From Pseudomonadota bacterium (lineage in GTDB: Bacteria; Desulfobacterota; Desulfarculia; Desulfarculales; Desulfarculaceae): a DNA stretch of 37,431 nt. Numbering within the stretch: the stretch's first letter is position 1; each line of letters opens with the position of its first letter. Under the pieces are notes generated by a model, which saw only the letters and a program-made list of their open reading frames with translations, was not told where the DNA came from and ran no database searches. The position numbers and the translations under genes were made by a program. The stretch is taken from assembly GCA_018819925.1 (NCBI GenBank), contig JAHJPG010000029.1, forward strand, positions 1 to 37,431, written 5' to 3'. Below, one piece after another: positions 5,891 through 14,724 of the stretch.

Positions 5891-7830
5891 CCTTCCGCTT
5901 GGCCCTCTGCCGCGAAAAAGCGGGCCACCTGGTCCAGGTCGTGGGTCAGGGGCACCGGCTCCAGGGCCTTCAGGAAACGCCGGCCGTAACCCTTGCTCAC
6001 CAGGCGCGCGTCCAGCACCGCCAATAGCCCCCGGTCGGTGGGGGTGCGCAGCAGGCGGCCCAGCCCCTGCTTGAGGGAAAGGATGGCCTCGGGCACCAGT
6101 AGATGGGCGAAGCCGCTCTTGCCCTCTTCTTCTTCCAGGCGCTGACAGCGGGCGGCCACCAGGGGGTCGTCGGGCGGGGCAAAGGGTAGTTTGTCCACGA
6201 TCACCGCACTTAGCGCCGGGCCGGGTACGTCCACTCCTTGCCAAAAACTGGCCGTGGCCAAAAGCACGCAGGGGCTTTCGGCCACAAAGCGCCTGAGCAA
6301 CTCCAGGCGGGGCGCCTGGCCCTGCACCAGCATGGGGTAGGGCAGGTGGCCGTCCAAGAGCCCGCTTACGGTTTCCAGGTTGCGGTGGCTGGTGAACAAC
6401 ACGAAGGCCCGGCCCCGGCTGTGGCCCAAAAGCTCGGCCACCTGCTGGGCCACCGCTCCGGGGAACTGGCTGCTGGCCGGGCCGGGCATATGGCGGGGCA
6501 CGTAGAGCAGGGCTTGGGAGGCGGGGTCGAAAGGCGAGGCCACGATCTTGCGCCTGGTCTCGCCTGGCAGGCCCAGGCGGCGGCAAAAAGGCTCCAGGTC
6601 ATCGGTGGCCGCCAGGGTGGCGCTGGTGAACACCAGGCGGCTCTGAAGGGCGTAAAGGGCCTCTTGCAGGTGAGGGCCCACCTCCACCGGCGACAAGTGC
6701 AGGCTGGCCCCGCCCCGGGACTCGGCCCAGGCCACGCTGTGACCTGGCACCGGCCGGGCCGCCGCCTGCAAGTCCAGGGCCAGGGCCTGGGCCCGCCCCG
6801 CCAGGGCCTCGGAGACCTCGTCGTTGCCCGGCAGGCTTTGGGCCAGGGCGTCCAGGGCCGCCTGCAACTCCCCGCTGGCCGGTGACAGATCTTCCAGTTG
6901 TTCTGGGCTGAGGCTGATCCGGCCCCCCGGCCCCAACAGGCGGCGCAACTGGCCAAAGAGGCGCTTGCCCGCGGCCTCCACCCTCCCGGCCGCCTGGGCG
7001 CTCTGGGCCTGACCGGGCGCCTCGCGCAACAGGTCGCGCAAAAAAAGGGACAGGCGCTGCTGGCCGAGGCTCACCCCAAAACTCTGGGTGGCCACCTCGG
7101 GCAGGATGTGGGCTTCGTCGAAAATGACCGCCTGGTAGCGGGGCAGGGCCTCGCCGTGGCCCCCGGCCCGAAGCACCAGGTCGGCCAGGAACAGGTGGTG
7201 GTTGACCACCACGATCCGCGCCTCCGAGGCCCGGCGGCGGGCTTCCATGAGAAAACAGTCTTGGCGAAGGGGGCAGCGCCCCCCCAGGCACTGCTCGCTG
7301 TTGGAGCTTATCTCTCCGGCCAGGGCGGCGGGTAAACCTTGACCGCGCACCTCGTCCAGGTCGCCGCTGGAGGTGCTCTCCAGCCAATCCTCCAGGAAAG
7401 ACAGGGCGCCGGACAGCCCGGGCAGGGAAAGGTCCGGCTGGGCGCTAAGGCCCAAAAAACGCCGCCTGCACAGGTAGTTGGTACGGCCTTTCAGCACCGC
7501 CCAGGTCAGCTCCGGGGCCAGGGCCTGGCGCAGCAGGGGCAACTCCTTGCCTTGCACCTGGTCTTGCAAGGTGCGGGTGCCGGTGGAAACCACCACCTTG
7601 AGCCCGCTGGCCGCGGCCGGGGCCAGATAGGCCAGGGTTTTGCCGGTGCCGGTGCCCGCCTCCACCACCAGGGGCACCTGCTGGCGAAGGGCCTGAGAAA
7701 CCGCCGCGGCCATCTCTATCTGGCCCGTACGGGGGGCGAAACCATCTATGAATCGGGCCAACGGGCTGTCCGGACCCAGCATCAGCTGGGCCATCATGGC
7801 ATCATCAGGCGTTTTGGCTTCGTCCGTCAC
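5887..7830 (-). CDS. dinG: DinG/XPD-family Fe-S DNA helicase
   Basis: A 647-residue superfamily 2 helicase. Walker A is EAGTGTGKT (about residues 57-65) and the DEAH box is FDEAH (237-241). Between them are four cysteines, C121, C181, C186 and C192, in the arrangement that holds the [4Fe-4S] cluster of XPD/DinG helicases. The C-terminal motor half contains LVFTSATLAA, FVLFTSHRNLE and the motif VI-like stretch LKQGLGRLLRTPTD. The family unwinds DNA 5' to 3' and acts on R-loops, G-quadruplexes or damaged forks. There is no N-terminal exonuclease domain, so it is the short DinG/YoaA-like form. It is transcribed away from the CBS-ACT gene, and its stop overlaps the Yip1 stop in a tail-to-tail arrangement. 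Confidence 0.9.
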   Translation of the reverse strand: MTDEAKTPDDAMMAQLMLGPDSPLARFIDGFAPRTGQIEMAAAVSQALRQQVPLVVEAGTGTGKTLAYLAPAAASGLKVVVSTGTRTLQDQVQGKELPLLRQALAPELTWAVLKGRTNYLCRRRFLGLSAQPDLSLPGLSGALSFLEDWLESTSSGDLDEVRGQGLPAALAGEISSNSEQCLGGRCPLRQDCFLMEARRRASEARIVVVNHHLFLADLVLRAGGHGEALPRYQAVIFDEAHILPEVATQSFGVSLGQQRLSLFLRDLLREAPGQAQSAQAAGRVEAAGKRLFGQLRRLLGPGGRISLSPEQLEDLSPASGELQAALDALAQSLPGNDEVSEALAGRAQALALDLQAAARPVPGHSVAWAESRGGASLHLSPVEVGPHLQEALYALQSRLVFTSATLAATDDLEPFCRRLGLPGETRRKIVASPFDPASQALLYVPRHMPGPASSQFPGAVAQQVAELLGHSRGRAFVLFTSHRNLETVSGLLDGHLPYPMLVQGQAPRLELLRRFVAESPCVLLATASFWQGVDVPGPALSAVIVDKLPFAPPDDPLVAARCQRLEEEEGKSGFAHLLVPEAILSLKQGLGRLLRTPTDRGLLAVLDARLVSKGYGRRFLKALEPVPLTHDLDQVARFFAAEGQAEG

Positions 7831-7861
7831 GGGGTTATCATGTCCAGCCGTTTGAAAAAAC

Positions 7862-7892
7862 TTGACAACGAACTAGGCCGGGATTGTATCTT
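7862..7892 (+). promoter_or_regulatory. Possible promoter upstream of the CBS-ACT gene
   Basis: TTGACA at 7862-7867 is followed by TGTATCTT at 7885-7892, giving a 17-19 base spacer depending on which hexamer is used. A second -10-like TATAAT at 7921-7926 has no good -35 at normal distance. Confidence 0.4.
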
Positions 7893-7912
7893 GTGAGAAG
7901 CGCACGCACAAG
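7890..7912. promoter_or_regulatory. Dyad CTTGTG-N11-CACAAG, possible operator
   Basis: CTTGTG (7890-7895) and CACAAG (7907-7912) form a perfect inverted repeat. It lies between the first -10-like element and the TATAAT at 7921, in the divergent gap between dinG and the CBS-ACT gene. The geometry fits a dimeric regulator site, but no regulator gene is adjacent. Confidence 0.3.
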
Positions 7913-8007
7913 TTTTGGGCTATAATCCCGTGCGGGACGGACCGTGGGGAGTGGGTCCGAACTTTTATTCTGGCTCGATGCGTTCCCCAAGCTGGGAGGA
8001 AATTAGC

Positions 8008-8676
8008 ATGTTGGTGAAATATTGGATGACCTCCGACCCCATAACCGTGACCCCAGACACCTCGGTGATGAAGGCGTCCCAGTTGATGAAGGAAAACAAT
8101 GTGCGGCGTCTGCCGGTCATTGACGACAAGGGTGTCCTGGTGGGCATCGTCAGCGACCGGGATCTGAAGGAGGCCAGCCCAAGCAAGGCCACCACCTTGG
8201 ACGTGCATGAGTTGTATTACCTTCTCAGCGAACTCAAGGTGAAAGACATCATGAGCCGCAAGGTGATGACCATATCCCCCGAAGACACGGTGGAAAAAGC
8301 GGCGGTCATCATGCTGGAGCACAAGATTACCGGCCTGCCGGTAACCGAAGGCGGCAAGGTGGTTGGCATCCTGAGCCAAGGCGACGTGTTCCGGGTCTTG
8401 ACCAGCATAACCGGCGTGTACCGGGGAGGGGTTCAGTTCGCTCTTAACCTGGAGGACCGTCCGGGCTCCATCAAAGAGGTGGCCGACGTAATCCGCAAGC
8501 ACGGCGGACGCATGGTTTCCATACTCACCTCTTACGACATGTGCGAGGAGGGCTGCCGCAACGTCTATATCCGCATCGCGGACATGGCCGAGGACAAGTA
8601 CAAGCCCCTGGTGGAGGAACTGGAAGGCAACTTCACCGTGGTGCAGGTGAGCAAGGAGCAGCTCCAAGACATCTAA
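8008..8676 (+). CDS. CBS-pair plus ACT-domain protein (AcuB-like)
   Basis: A 222-residue protein. ATG 8008 is chosen because GGAGGA ends 7 bases upstream; an earlier in-frame start at 7915 lacks a ribosome site. Two CBS domains occupy about residues 1-135 (VKYWMTSDPITVTPDTS and VKDIMSRKVMTISPEDT, each with a following GLP/RLPV segment), and an ACT domain begins at FALNLEDRPGSIKEVADVI. CBS pairs bind adenine nucleotides and ACT domains bind small ligands, so this is probably a cytoplasmic energy or metabolite sensor. AcuB proteins share the architecture, but no acetoin genes are nearby, so the name is structural only. A strong terminator follows at once. Confidence 0.85.
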   Translation: MLVKYWMTSDPITVTPDTSVMKASQLMKENNVRRLPVIDDKGVLVGIVSDRDLKEASPSKATTLDVHELYYLLSELKVKDIMSRKVMTISPEDTVEKAAVIMLEHKITGLPVTEGGKVVGILSQGDVFRVLTSITGVYRGGVQFALNLEDRPGSIKEVADVIRKHGGRMVSILTSYDMCEEGCRNVYIRIADMAEDKYKPLVEELEGNFTVVQVSKEQLQDI

Positions 8677-8702
8677 AGCGCTTCCCAACCTAAGAGATAA
8701 CG

Positions 8703-8732
8703 CGGCCTCCCCCATGCGGGGAGGCCGTTTTT
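8703..8732 (+). terminator. Rho-independent terminator after the CBS-ACT gene
   Basis: A perfect 10-bp stem, CGGCCTCCCC (8703-8712) with GGGGAGGCCG (8718-8727), has a 5-base loop and is followed by TTTTT. Confidence 0.9.
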
Positions 8733-8746
8733 ATGTCCCGGCGGCC

Positions 8747-11191
8747 CTATTGTTGGGCGGATGGTTGGGAGGGGGCCGCAGGGGCTGGGCTGGGGGCCGC
8801 GTTAAAGGATTCGCTACGCAAGAAGTCCTGGGGCTTGCCGTCCTGCCCGCCGGCCTGGCCATGGCCCGGGCTGGGCTGGCGGCCTTCCTTGAAGGACTCG
8901 AAGAAGCCTCCGTTGCCGCCGGCGGCGATGGGCAGGCCGGTGTCGCGGTTAACCCGGACAAAGACCACGCCGTCGGGAACCGGGAAGTCTAGCGCCGGTT
9001 GCCCCTTTAGGGCTTGGCCCATGAACTCTTGCCAGATGGGTCCGGCGGCCCGGGCTCCGGTTTCCTTTTTGCCCAGGGGCTGGTTGTCGTCCTGGCCCAC
9101 CCACACCCCGCAGATCAGCTGGGGGCTGTAGCCCACGAACCAGGCGTCGCGCAGGTCGTTGGTGGTGCCGGTCTTGCCGGCCAGGGGGCGCTTCAGGGCC
9201 CGCATGCGCCGGCCGGTGCCATCTTCAACGACCCCCTTGAGCAGATGGGTGACCAGGTAGGCGGTCACGGGGGAGATGACCCGCCGCTGTTGGGGTGAGG
9301 CCAGATATATCTCTCCCCCGTCACGGTCGATCACTTTTTCCACGAACACGGGGTCCATGAGGATGCCCTGGTCGGCGAAGACCCCGTAGGCCCGGGTCAG
9401 TTCCAACAGGCTCGTTCCGCTGGTGCCCAAGGCCAGGGATAGGTTGGGAGCCAAGTCGCTGGCGATCCCCAGGCGGTGGGCGTAGTTGATGGCGTAACCG
9501 AGCCCCAGCTCGCTCAGGAGCTTCACCGTGACCACGTTTCGCGAGTGGGCCAGGGCCTGGCGCATGGTGGTGGGCCCATAAAAGCGGCTGCTGTAGTTCT
9601 TGGGCCGCCACTTTTCACCGGGGTTCACCGGGTCGTCGTAGGTGACCGGCGCATCCAAAATCTGGGTGGAAGAGGTGTAGACCAGCTTGGGGTGGTCCAG
9701 GGCCGAGGCGTAGATAAAGGGCTTGAAGGCGCTGCCCGGCTGGCGGCGGGCCTGTAGGGCCCGGTTGTATTGGCTTTTGCGGAAATCATACCCGCCGATC
9801 ATCACCCGAACCCGGCCGCTGACGTTTTCCATGGCCAGCAACGCCGCCTGGGTCACCGGCTCTTGCAACAGCTCCAAGCTCCAGGACCCGCTCTGGGGCG
9901 AGAACTTGAGAGGGCGCACCAACACCACATCGCCGGGGGCGAGCACCTCCTTGATGTCTTTTAGCCCCGGGCGGGGGGCGGAAAGATCTTTGACCGGCGG
10001 CCGGGCCCAGCGCACGTCCTCTAAGCTGATGTAGCCCCGGGCCGGGCCCAGGCGCAGCTCGGCCCGCTGACCCTGGCCGTCCACCGCCACCACCACCGCC
10101 TGGCGCTTACTACCCGGCTCCAAGTCGCCCGGCCCCACCGGCTCCGCCTTGGCCTGGGCCAGCTCCGCCGGGCCCAGGCGCTTCAGGGGCCCGAAATAGC
10201 CCTGGCGGCGGGTGAGTTGAGCCAGGCCCATGGCGATGGCCGTTCGGCCGGCGGCGCTCAGGCGAGGGTCGCAAGCGGTGTGGACCGTGAGGCCGCCTTC
10301 GTATAGCAGCTTGCGTCCGTAGCGCTCCTCCAGCCATTGGCGCACCGTCTCTTCATAGTAGGGCGCCACCACGGTTTGGGGCTGGTGCAACTGCACGTCC
10401 ACTGCCTGGTTGGCGGCCGCCTGGGCCTGCTCCTTGGTGATGAAGCCTTCTTCGGCCATGCGCCCGATGACATAGACCTGGCGGGTGCGGGCCCGGCGGG
10501 GGTGCCTCAGGGGGCTGTATCGGCTGGGGGCCTGCACCAGGCCGGCCAAAAGCGCCGCTTCGGCCAGGTTCATATCCTTGGCCTGCTTGCCGAAATAGGT
10601 CCGGGCGGCGGCTTCCACCCCGTAGGTCCCATGTCCCAAATATATCTGGTTGAGGTAGATGTAGAGGATCTCTTCCTTGTTTAGGTTTTGCTCCATTTGC
10701 CAGGCAAAGACCATCTCCTTGAGCTTGGCCAGCCAAGCCTTGGCCGGGGTGTGCAAGAGCCCCTGGGCCACCTGTTGGCTGATGGTGCTGGCTCCCTGCA
10801 CCACCCGGCCGGCCCGGAGGTTGGCCAGGGCGGCGCGCAGGATGCCCGTGAGGTCGATGCCCTGATGCTTGAAGAAGCTGCCGTCCGCGGCGGCCACGAA
10901 GGCCAAAACCACATGGCGGGGCACCTCGTTCATGGGCACCAGATAGCGGCGTTCCAGGTAGTAGCGGGCCATGAGGGAGCCATCGGCGGCCAGCACCCGG
11001 GTCACCGTGGGGGGCCGGTAGTCGGTGAGGCTGTCCACCCGGGGCAGGTTGTCGGTGATGTAGAACCAGCCCACCACCCCGGCTCCGGCGGCCAGGATGG
11101 CCAGCACCAGCAGGGCGGAGCCCCCCCAAAGCAGCAGACGCATCAGCCGGCTTTTGCGGCGCCGAGTTGGTTTCGTTTGAGAAGTTGGCAA
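8747..11191 (-). CDS. mrcA: Class A penicillin-binding protein (PBP1A type) with altered glycosyltransferase site
   Basis: An 814-residue inner-membrane protein. It starts at TTG 11191 behind GGAGG (6-base spacing), followed by a basic tail and one membrane anchor (residues 17-45). The GT51 domain (about 60-230) keeps GASTISQQVAQ and EEILYIYLNQIYLG. Its first motif, however, reads AADGSFFKHQG, with Ala102 (GCG, 10886-10888) where the catalytic Glu of the usual ED-x-x-F motif should be. An OB-like insert spans about 330-440. The transpeptidase domain is intact: S487-A-F-K490, S550-R-N552 and K673-T-G. The protein should crosslink peptidoglycan, while glycan polymerisation is doubtful. The C-terminus is a low-complexity Pro/Ala/Ser tail. 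It is divergent from hypA. The symbol is by family. Confidence 0.9.
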   Translation of the reverse strand: MPTSQTKPTRRRKSRLMRLLLWGGSALLVLAILAAGAGVVGWFYITDNLPRVDSLTDYRPPTVTRVLAADGSLMARYYLERRYLVPMNEVPRHVVLAFVAAADGSFFKHQGIDLTGILRAALANLRAGRVVQGASTISQQVAQGLLHTPAKAWLAKLKEMVFAWQMEQNLNKEEILYIYLNQIYLGHGTYGVEAAARTYFGKQAKDMNLAEAALLAGLVQAPSRYSPLRHPRRARTRQVYVIGRMAEEGFITKEQAQAAANQAVDVQLHQPQTVVAPYYEETVRQWLEERYGRKLLYEGGLTVHTACDPRLSAAGRTAIAMGLAQLTRRQGYFGPLKRLGPAELAQAKAEPVGPGDLEPGSKRQAVVVAVDGQGQRAELRLGPARGYISLEDVRWARPPVKDLSAPRPGLKDIKEVLAPGDVVLVRPLKFSPQSGSWSLELLQEPVTQAALLAMENVSGRVRVMIGGYDFRKSQYNRALQARRQPGSAFKPFIYASALDHPKLVYTSSTQILDAPVTYDDPVNPGEKWRPKNYSSRFYGPTTMRQALAHSRNVVTVKLLSELGLGYAINYAHRLGIASDLAPNLSLALGTSGTSLLELTRAYGVFADQGILMDPVFVEKVIDRDGGEIYLASPQQRRVISPVTAYLVTHLLKGVVEDGTGRRMRALKRPLAGKTGTTNDLRDAWFVGYSPQLICGVWVGQDDNQPLGKKETGARAAGPIWQEFMGQALKGQPALDFPVPDGVVFVRVNRDTGLPIAAGGNGGFFESFKEGRQPSPGHGQAGGQDGKPQDFLRSESFNAAPSPAPAAPSQPSAQQ

Positions 11192-11266
11192 CTTAAACCT
11201 CCAAAACCGCTATTGGTCAAGTCTACCAGACCCCGGCGGCCCAGCCAAGCCGGGCGGGAGGCCGCC

Positions 11267-11296
11267 TTGACCCTCTTCGGCCCAGCGTGCTAAATT
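11267..11296 (+). promoter_or_regulatory. Candidate promoter of the hyp operon
   Basis: TTGACC (11267-11272), an 18-base spacer and TAAATT (11291-11296) lie 38 bases before the GTG start of hypA. Confidence 0.5.
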
Positions 11297-11334
11297 CAAA
11301 AGTCCCTTAACATGTTCAGCTTGCGGGAAAAAAC

Positions 11335-11676
11335 GTGCATGAACTATCCATCGCCCAATCGCTGCTGGGCATAGTCCTTCAAGAAGCCGGCCGCCACGGG
11401 GCGAACCGGGTGACCAAGGTGGCGGTGAAGATCGGGGCGCTGGCCAGCGTGGTGCCCAGCTCGCTGACTTTCAGCTTCGATTTAATCAAGGAGGGCACTC
11501 CGGCCGCCGATGCGGTGCTGGAGATAGAGCGGGTGCCGGCCATGGGGATTTGCCGGGCCTGCGGGGCCCGGATGGACATGAGCGGCCTGGTGGAGGCCTG
11601 CCCGGACTGCGGCTCCAAGGAGATCGAACTCAGCTCCGGCCAGGAGCTTTACGTGGATCACATCGAGGCGGAATAG
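11335..11676 (+). CDS. hypA: Hydrogenase nickel-insertion protein HypA
   Basis: A 113-residue protein starting at GTG 11335. The start is fixed by biology, because the family needs His as residue 2 (MHELSIA) to bind nickel. A zinc site is formed by two CxxC pairs, CRAC near residue 73 and CPDC near residue 88. HypA delivers Ni to the large subunit of [NiFe] hydrogenase together with HypB, whose gene follows 18 bases later. It heads the maturation operon. It is of normal family length. Confidence 0.95.
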   Translation: MHELSIAQSLLGIVLQEAGRHGANRVTKVAVKIGALASVVPSSLTFSFDLIKEGTPAADAVLEIERVPAMGICRACGARMDMSGLVEACPDCGSKEIELSSGQELYVDHIEAE

Positions 11677-11694
11677 ACCGCCGGGAGGGCTGGC

Positions 11695-12345
11695 ATGGCC
11701 GAGATCGAGGTGGGGCGCAACATCCTGGAAGCCAACCAGACCCTGGCCGAGGCGCTTCGGAAGCGTTTCGCCGCCCAGGGCATCAAGGTGCTCAACCTCA
11801 TCTCCAGCCCCGGGGCGGGCAAGACCAGCGTCTTGGAGCAGACCCTGAGGCGCCTGGGCGGGCGGCTCAGGTGCGCGGTGATAGAGGGGGACATCCAGAC
11901 CGACGAGGACGCCCAGCGGGTGGCCGCCTGCGGGGTTCCAGCGGTGCAGATCCAGACCCAGGGGGCCTGCCACCTGGACGGCCCCATGATCGGCGAGGCC
12001 CTGGATGCCCTGGAACTGGAGGGCTTGGAGTTGCTCATCATCGAGAACGTGGGCAACTTGGTGTGCCCGGTGGACTTTGACCTGGGCGAGGACATGAAGG
12101 TGGCGGTGCTATCGGTGACCGAGGGCGACGACAAGCCCTCCAAGTACCCGGCCCTGTTCCGGGCCGCCGGGGTGCTTCTGGTCAACAAGATAGATCTGCT
12201 GCCCTACATAGACTGCGACCTGGAGCGCATCCACGCCACTTGCCGGACGCTCAATCCCCAACAGAAGGTGTTCGACATCTCCTGCCGCACCGGGGAGGGG
12301 CTGGGGGACTGGGTGACCTGGCTGGAGAGCTGGGTCAGGGGTTAG
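11695..12345 (+). CDS. hypB: Hydrogenase nickel-incorporation GTPase HypB
   Basis: A 216-residue SIMIBI-class GTPase with ATG 11695 behind GGGAGG. Visible motifs are P-loop SSPGAGKTS (about residues 38-46), IEGDIQTDEDA, the metal-binding ENVGNLVCP and the base-recognition NKIDLLP. The N-terminus is short: it lacks both the poly-His stretch and the CxxCGC nickel site found in some HypB proteins, so only the GTPase-domain metal site remains. HypB drives nickel transfer from HypA in the cytoplasm using GTP. It sits between hypA and hypF with almost no gap. Confidence 0.95.
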   Translation: MAEIEVGRNILEANQTLAEALRKRFAAQGIKVLNLISSPGAGKTSVLEQTLRRLGGRLRCAVIEGDIQTDEDAQRVAACGVPAVQIQTQGACHLDGPMIGEALDALELEGLELLIIENVGNLVCPVDFDLGEDMKVAVLSVTEGDDKPSKYPALFRAAGVLLVNKIDLLPYIDCDLERIHATCRTLNPQQKVFDISCRTGEGLGDWVTWLESWVRG

Positions 12346-12348
12346 ACA

Positions 12349-14724
12349 TTGAATTCAGGGCGGGCGCGCGGCCAAGCCCAGGTGAAGGGCGTGGTGCAGG
12401 GGGTGGGCTTCCGCCCCTTTGTCTACAACCTGGCACGGGGCCTGGGGCTCACCGGCTGGGTGGGCAACACCGCCGCCGGGGTGGAGTTGGCCGTGCAGGG
12501 GAGCCCTCAGGCGGTGGAGGAGTTCTTTGGCCGCCTGATTTCCCAAGCCCCGCCCCTGGCCGACATCCACGAGGTTAATCGCAACGAGGCCGCGCCCGAG
12601 CCGGGCGAGAGCGAGTTCACCATCCGGGCCTCCCAGGCCGGCAGGCGCAGCACCCTGATCAGCCCGGACGTGGCGGTGTGCGAGGCCTGCCTGGCCGAGA
12701 TGAACGACCCCGCCGACCGCCGCCACGGCTACGCCTTCATCAACTGCACCCACTGCGGCCCCCGCTACACCATAATCCAAGACCTGCCCTACGACCGGCC
12801 CCAGACCACCATGCGCGCCTTCACCCTGTGCCCCGCCTGCCGGGCGGAGTACGAGGACCCCGGCGACCGCCGCTTCCACGCCCAGCCCAACGCCTGCCCG
12901 GTCTGCGGCCCCCGTTTGTGGCTGGCCGACGCGGCTGGCAGTGAGCTTGACGAGCCCGATCCCGCCGCGGCGGCGGCAAGGGCCCTGGCCAACGGCAAGG
13001 TGCTGGCCGTCAAGGGCCTGGGCGGCTTTCACCTGGCCGTGGACGCCAGGAACCCGGAGGCAGTGGAGCGCCTCAGAAGCCGCAAGCACCGCGAGGAAAA
13101 GCCCCTGGCGGTGATGACCCCCGACCTGGAAGCGGCCCGCGCCCTGGCCGACCTGGACGACGACAGCGCCCAAGCCTTGGCCAGCCGGGAGCGGCCCATC
13201 GTGCTGGCTCCCCTGCGGCCCGAGGCCGGGCTGGCCCCGGGGGTGGCCCCGGGCAACCGTCTGCTGGGGCTGATGCTGCCCTACACCCCGCTGCACCACC
13301 TGCTGCTGGCCGAGGTGGCTCGCCTGGGGCTTACCGCGTTGGTGATGACCAGCGGCAACATCAGCGACGAGCCCATCTGCCTGGACAACCAAGAGGCGGC
13401 GCGCCGTTTGGGGACTTCGGCGGCGCGGGGGGCCATCGCCGACCTGATGCTCTTGCACGACCGGGATATCTACCTGCGCAGCGACGACTCGGTGGTGCGG
13501 GTGGTGGGCGGGGCCATGCGCCAGTTGCGCCGCTCGCGGGGCTTCGTGCCCTCGCCCCTGATCCTGCGGCCCGGGCTGATTCCCCAGGGCTGCCCGCCCA
13601 TCCTGGCCGTGGGCGGGCACCAGAAAAACACCCTGTGCCTGCTCAGGGGCCGGGAGGCCTTTGTCAGTCAGCACGTAGGCGATTTGGACGATTTGCGCAC
13701 CCTGGAGTTTTTCGAACTCACCGCCGGGCATTTGAGCCGCATCCTGGAGGCCCAGCCGGAGGTGATAGCCTGCGACCTGCACCCGGACTACCTCTCCAGC
13801 CAGTGGGCCGCCCGCCAGGGCCTGCCCCTGGTGAGGGTGCAGCACCACCACGCCCACGCGGTGGCGGTGATGGCCGAGCACGGCCTGGACGGCCAGGTGC
13901 TGGGCCTGTGCCTGGACGGCACCGGCTACGGCGACGACGCCAAGGTGTGGGGCGGCGAACTTTTGCAGGCCGGGCTGGCCGGGTATCGCCGCTTGGGGCG
14001 GCTGCGTCCCTTTTCCCTGCCCGGCGGCGAGGCGGCGGTCAAGGAGCCCTGGCGGGTGGGCCTGGCCCTGCTCATCGAGGCCATGGGGGCGGAGAGAGCG
14101 GCTGCATTGGATCTAAAAGTGCTGCGCGCCCACGGGGACAAGCTGGGCCTGGTGGGCAAGATGATGGGCCGTGGCCTAAACACCCCGCGCACCTCCAGCC
14201 TGGGGCGGCTGTTCGACGGCGTGGCCGCCCTGTGCGGCCTGCGCCTGGCCGTGGCCTACGAAGGCCAGGCGGCGGTGGAGCTGGAGCAGGCCATGACCGG
14301 GCCGGGCGAAACCGGCTATGGCTTTGCCCTGCGCGAAGACGGCGGCCTGTTGGAACTGGACTGGGCCTCGGTGATGGAAGAGATCGTGACTGACGTTTTG
14401 GCCGGGGCTGACCCGGCCAGGGTGAGCGCCCGTTTCCACGCCGGGCTCCTGGCCGGCCTGGCCGCCTGGGTGCTGGCCGGGGCTGAGTCCAGCGGCCTGG
14501 GCCGGGTGTGCCTGGGCGGGGGCTGCTTTATGAACGCCTGCCTGCTGGCCGGGCTGCCGCCTCTGTTGGAGGCCGCCGGGCTGGAGGTTTTTTCCGCCGC
14601 CCAGGCCCCGAGCAACGACGGCGGCCTGAGCCTGGGCCAGGCGGTGGCTGCGGCCAATGCCTGGGGGCAAGGCAGGCTGGCCGGAGACGTTACCGTTTTG
14701 ACCAGCGAGGAGGGCCCGGCGTGA
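12349..14724 (+). CDS. hypF: Carbamoyltransferase HypF
   Basis: A 791-residue protein, full length for the family, starting at TTG 12349 three bases after the hypB stop. Domains in order: acylphosphatase-like (GVVQGVGFRPFVYNLA, residues about 12-27), paired zinc fingers (CEACLAEM, CTHCGPRY, CPACRAEY, CPVCGPRL, about 108-190), a YrdC-like domain (roughly 200-390), and a Kae1-like carbamoyl-transfer domain with HHHAHAVAVMAEH and a C-terminal LGGGCFMNACL...SNDGGLSLGQA. HypF makes the thiocarbamate on the C-terminal Cys of HypE from carbamoyl phosphate and ATP, the precursor of the active-site CN ligands. Its stop overlaps the hypD start. Confidence 0.95.
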   Translation: MNSGRARGQAQVKGVVQGVGFRPFVYNLARGLGLTGWVGNTAAGVELAVQGSPQAVEEFFGRLISQAPPLADIHEVNRNEAAPEPGESEFTIRASQAGRRSTLISPDVAVCEACLAEMNDPADRRHGYAFINCTHCGPRYTIIQDLPYDRPQTTMRAFTLCPACRAEYEDPGDRRFHAQPNACPVCGPRLWLADAAGSELDEPDPAAAAARALANGKVLAVKGLGGFHLAVDARNPEAVERLRSRKHREEKPLAVMTPDLEAARALADLDDDSAQALASRERPIVLAPLRPEAGLAPGVAPGNRLLGLMLPYTPLHHLLLAEVARLGLTALVMTSGNISDEPICLDNQEAARRLGTSAARGAIADLMLLHDRDIYLRSDDSVVRVVGGAMRQLRRSRGFVPSPLILRPGLIPQGCPPILAVGGHQKNTLCLLRGREAFVSQHVGDLDDLRTLEFFELTAGHLSRILEAQPEVIACDLHPDYLSSQWAARQGLPLVRVQHHHAHAVAVMAEHGLDGQVLGLCLDGTGYGDDAKVWGGELLQAGLAGYRRLGRLRPFSLPGGEAAVKEPWRVGLALLIEAMGAERAAALDLKVLRAHGDKLGLVGKMMGRGLNTPRTSSLGRLFDGVAALCGLRLAVAYEGQAAVELEQAMTGPGETGYGFALREDGGLLELDWASVMEEIVTDVLAGADPARVSARFHAGLLAGLAAWVLAGAESSGLGRVCLGGGCFMNACLLAGLPPLLEAAGLEVFSAAQAPSNDGGLSLGQAVAAANAWGQGRLAGDVTVLTSEEGPA

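Noticed and set aside
12355-13881. A 508-residue minus-strand frame inside hypF
   Set aside because: It is antisense to well-conserved HypF domains, with the low-complexity Gly/His/Gln composition of a shadow frame.
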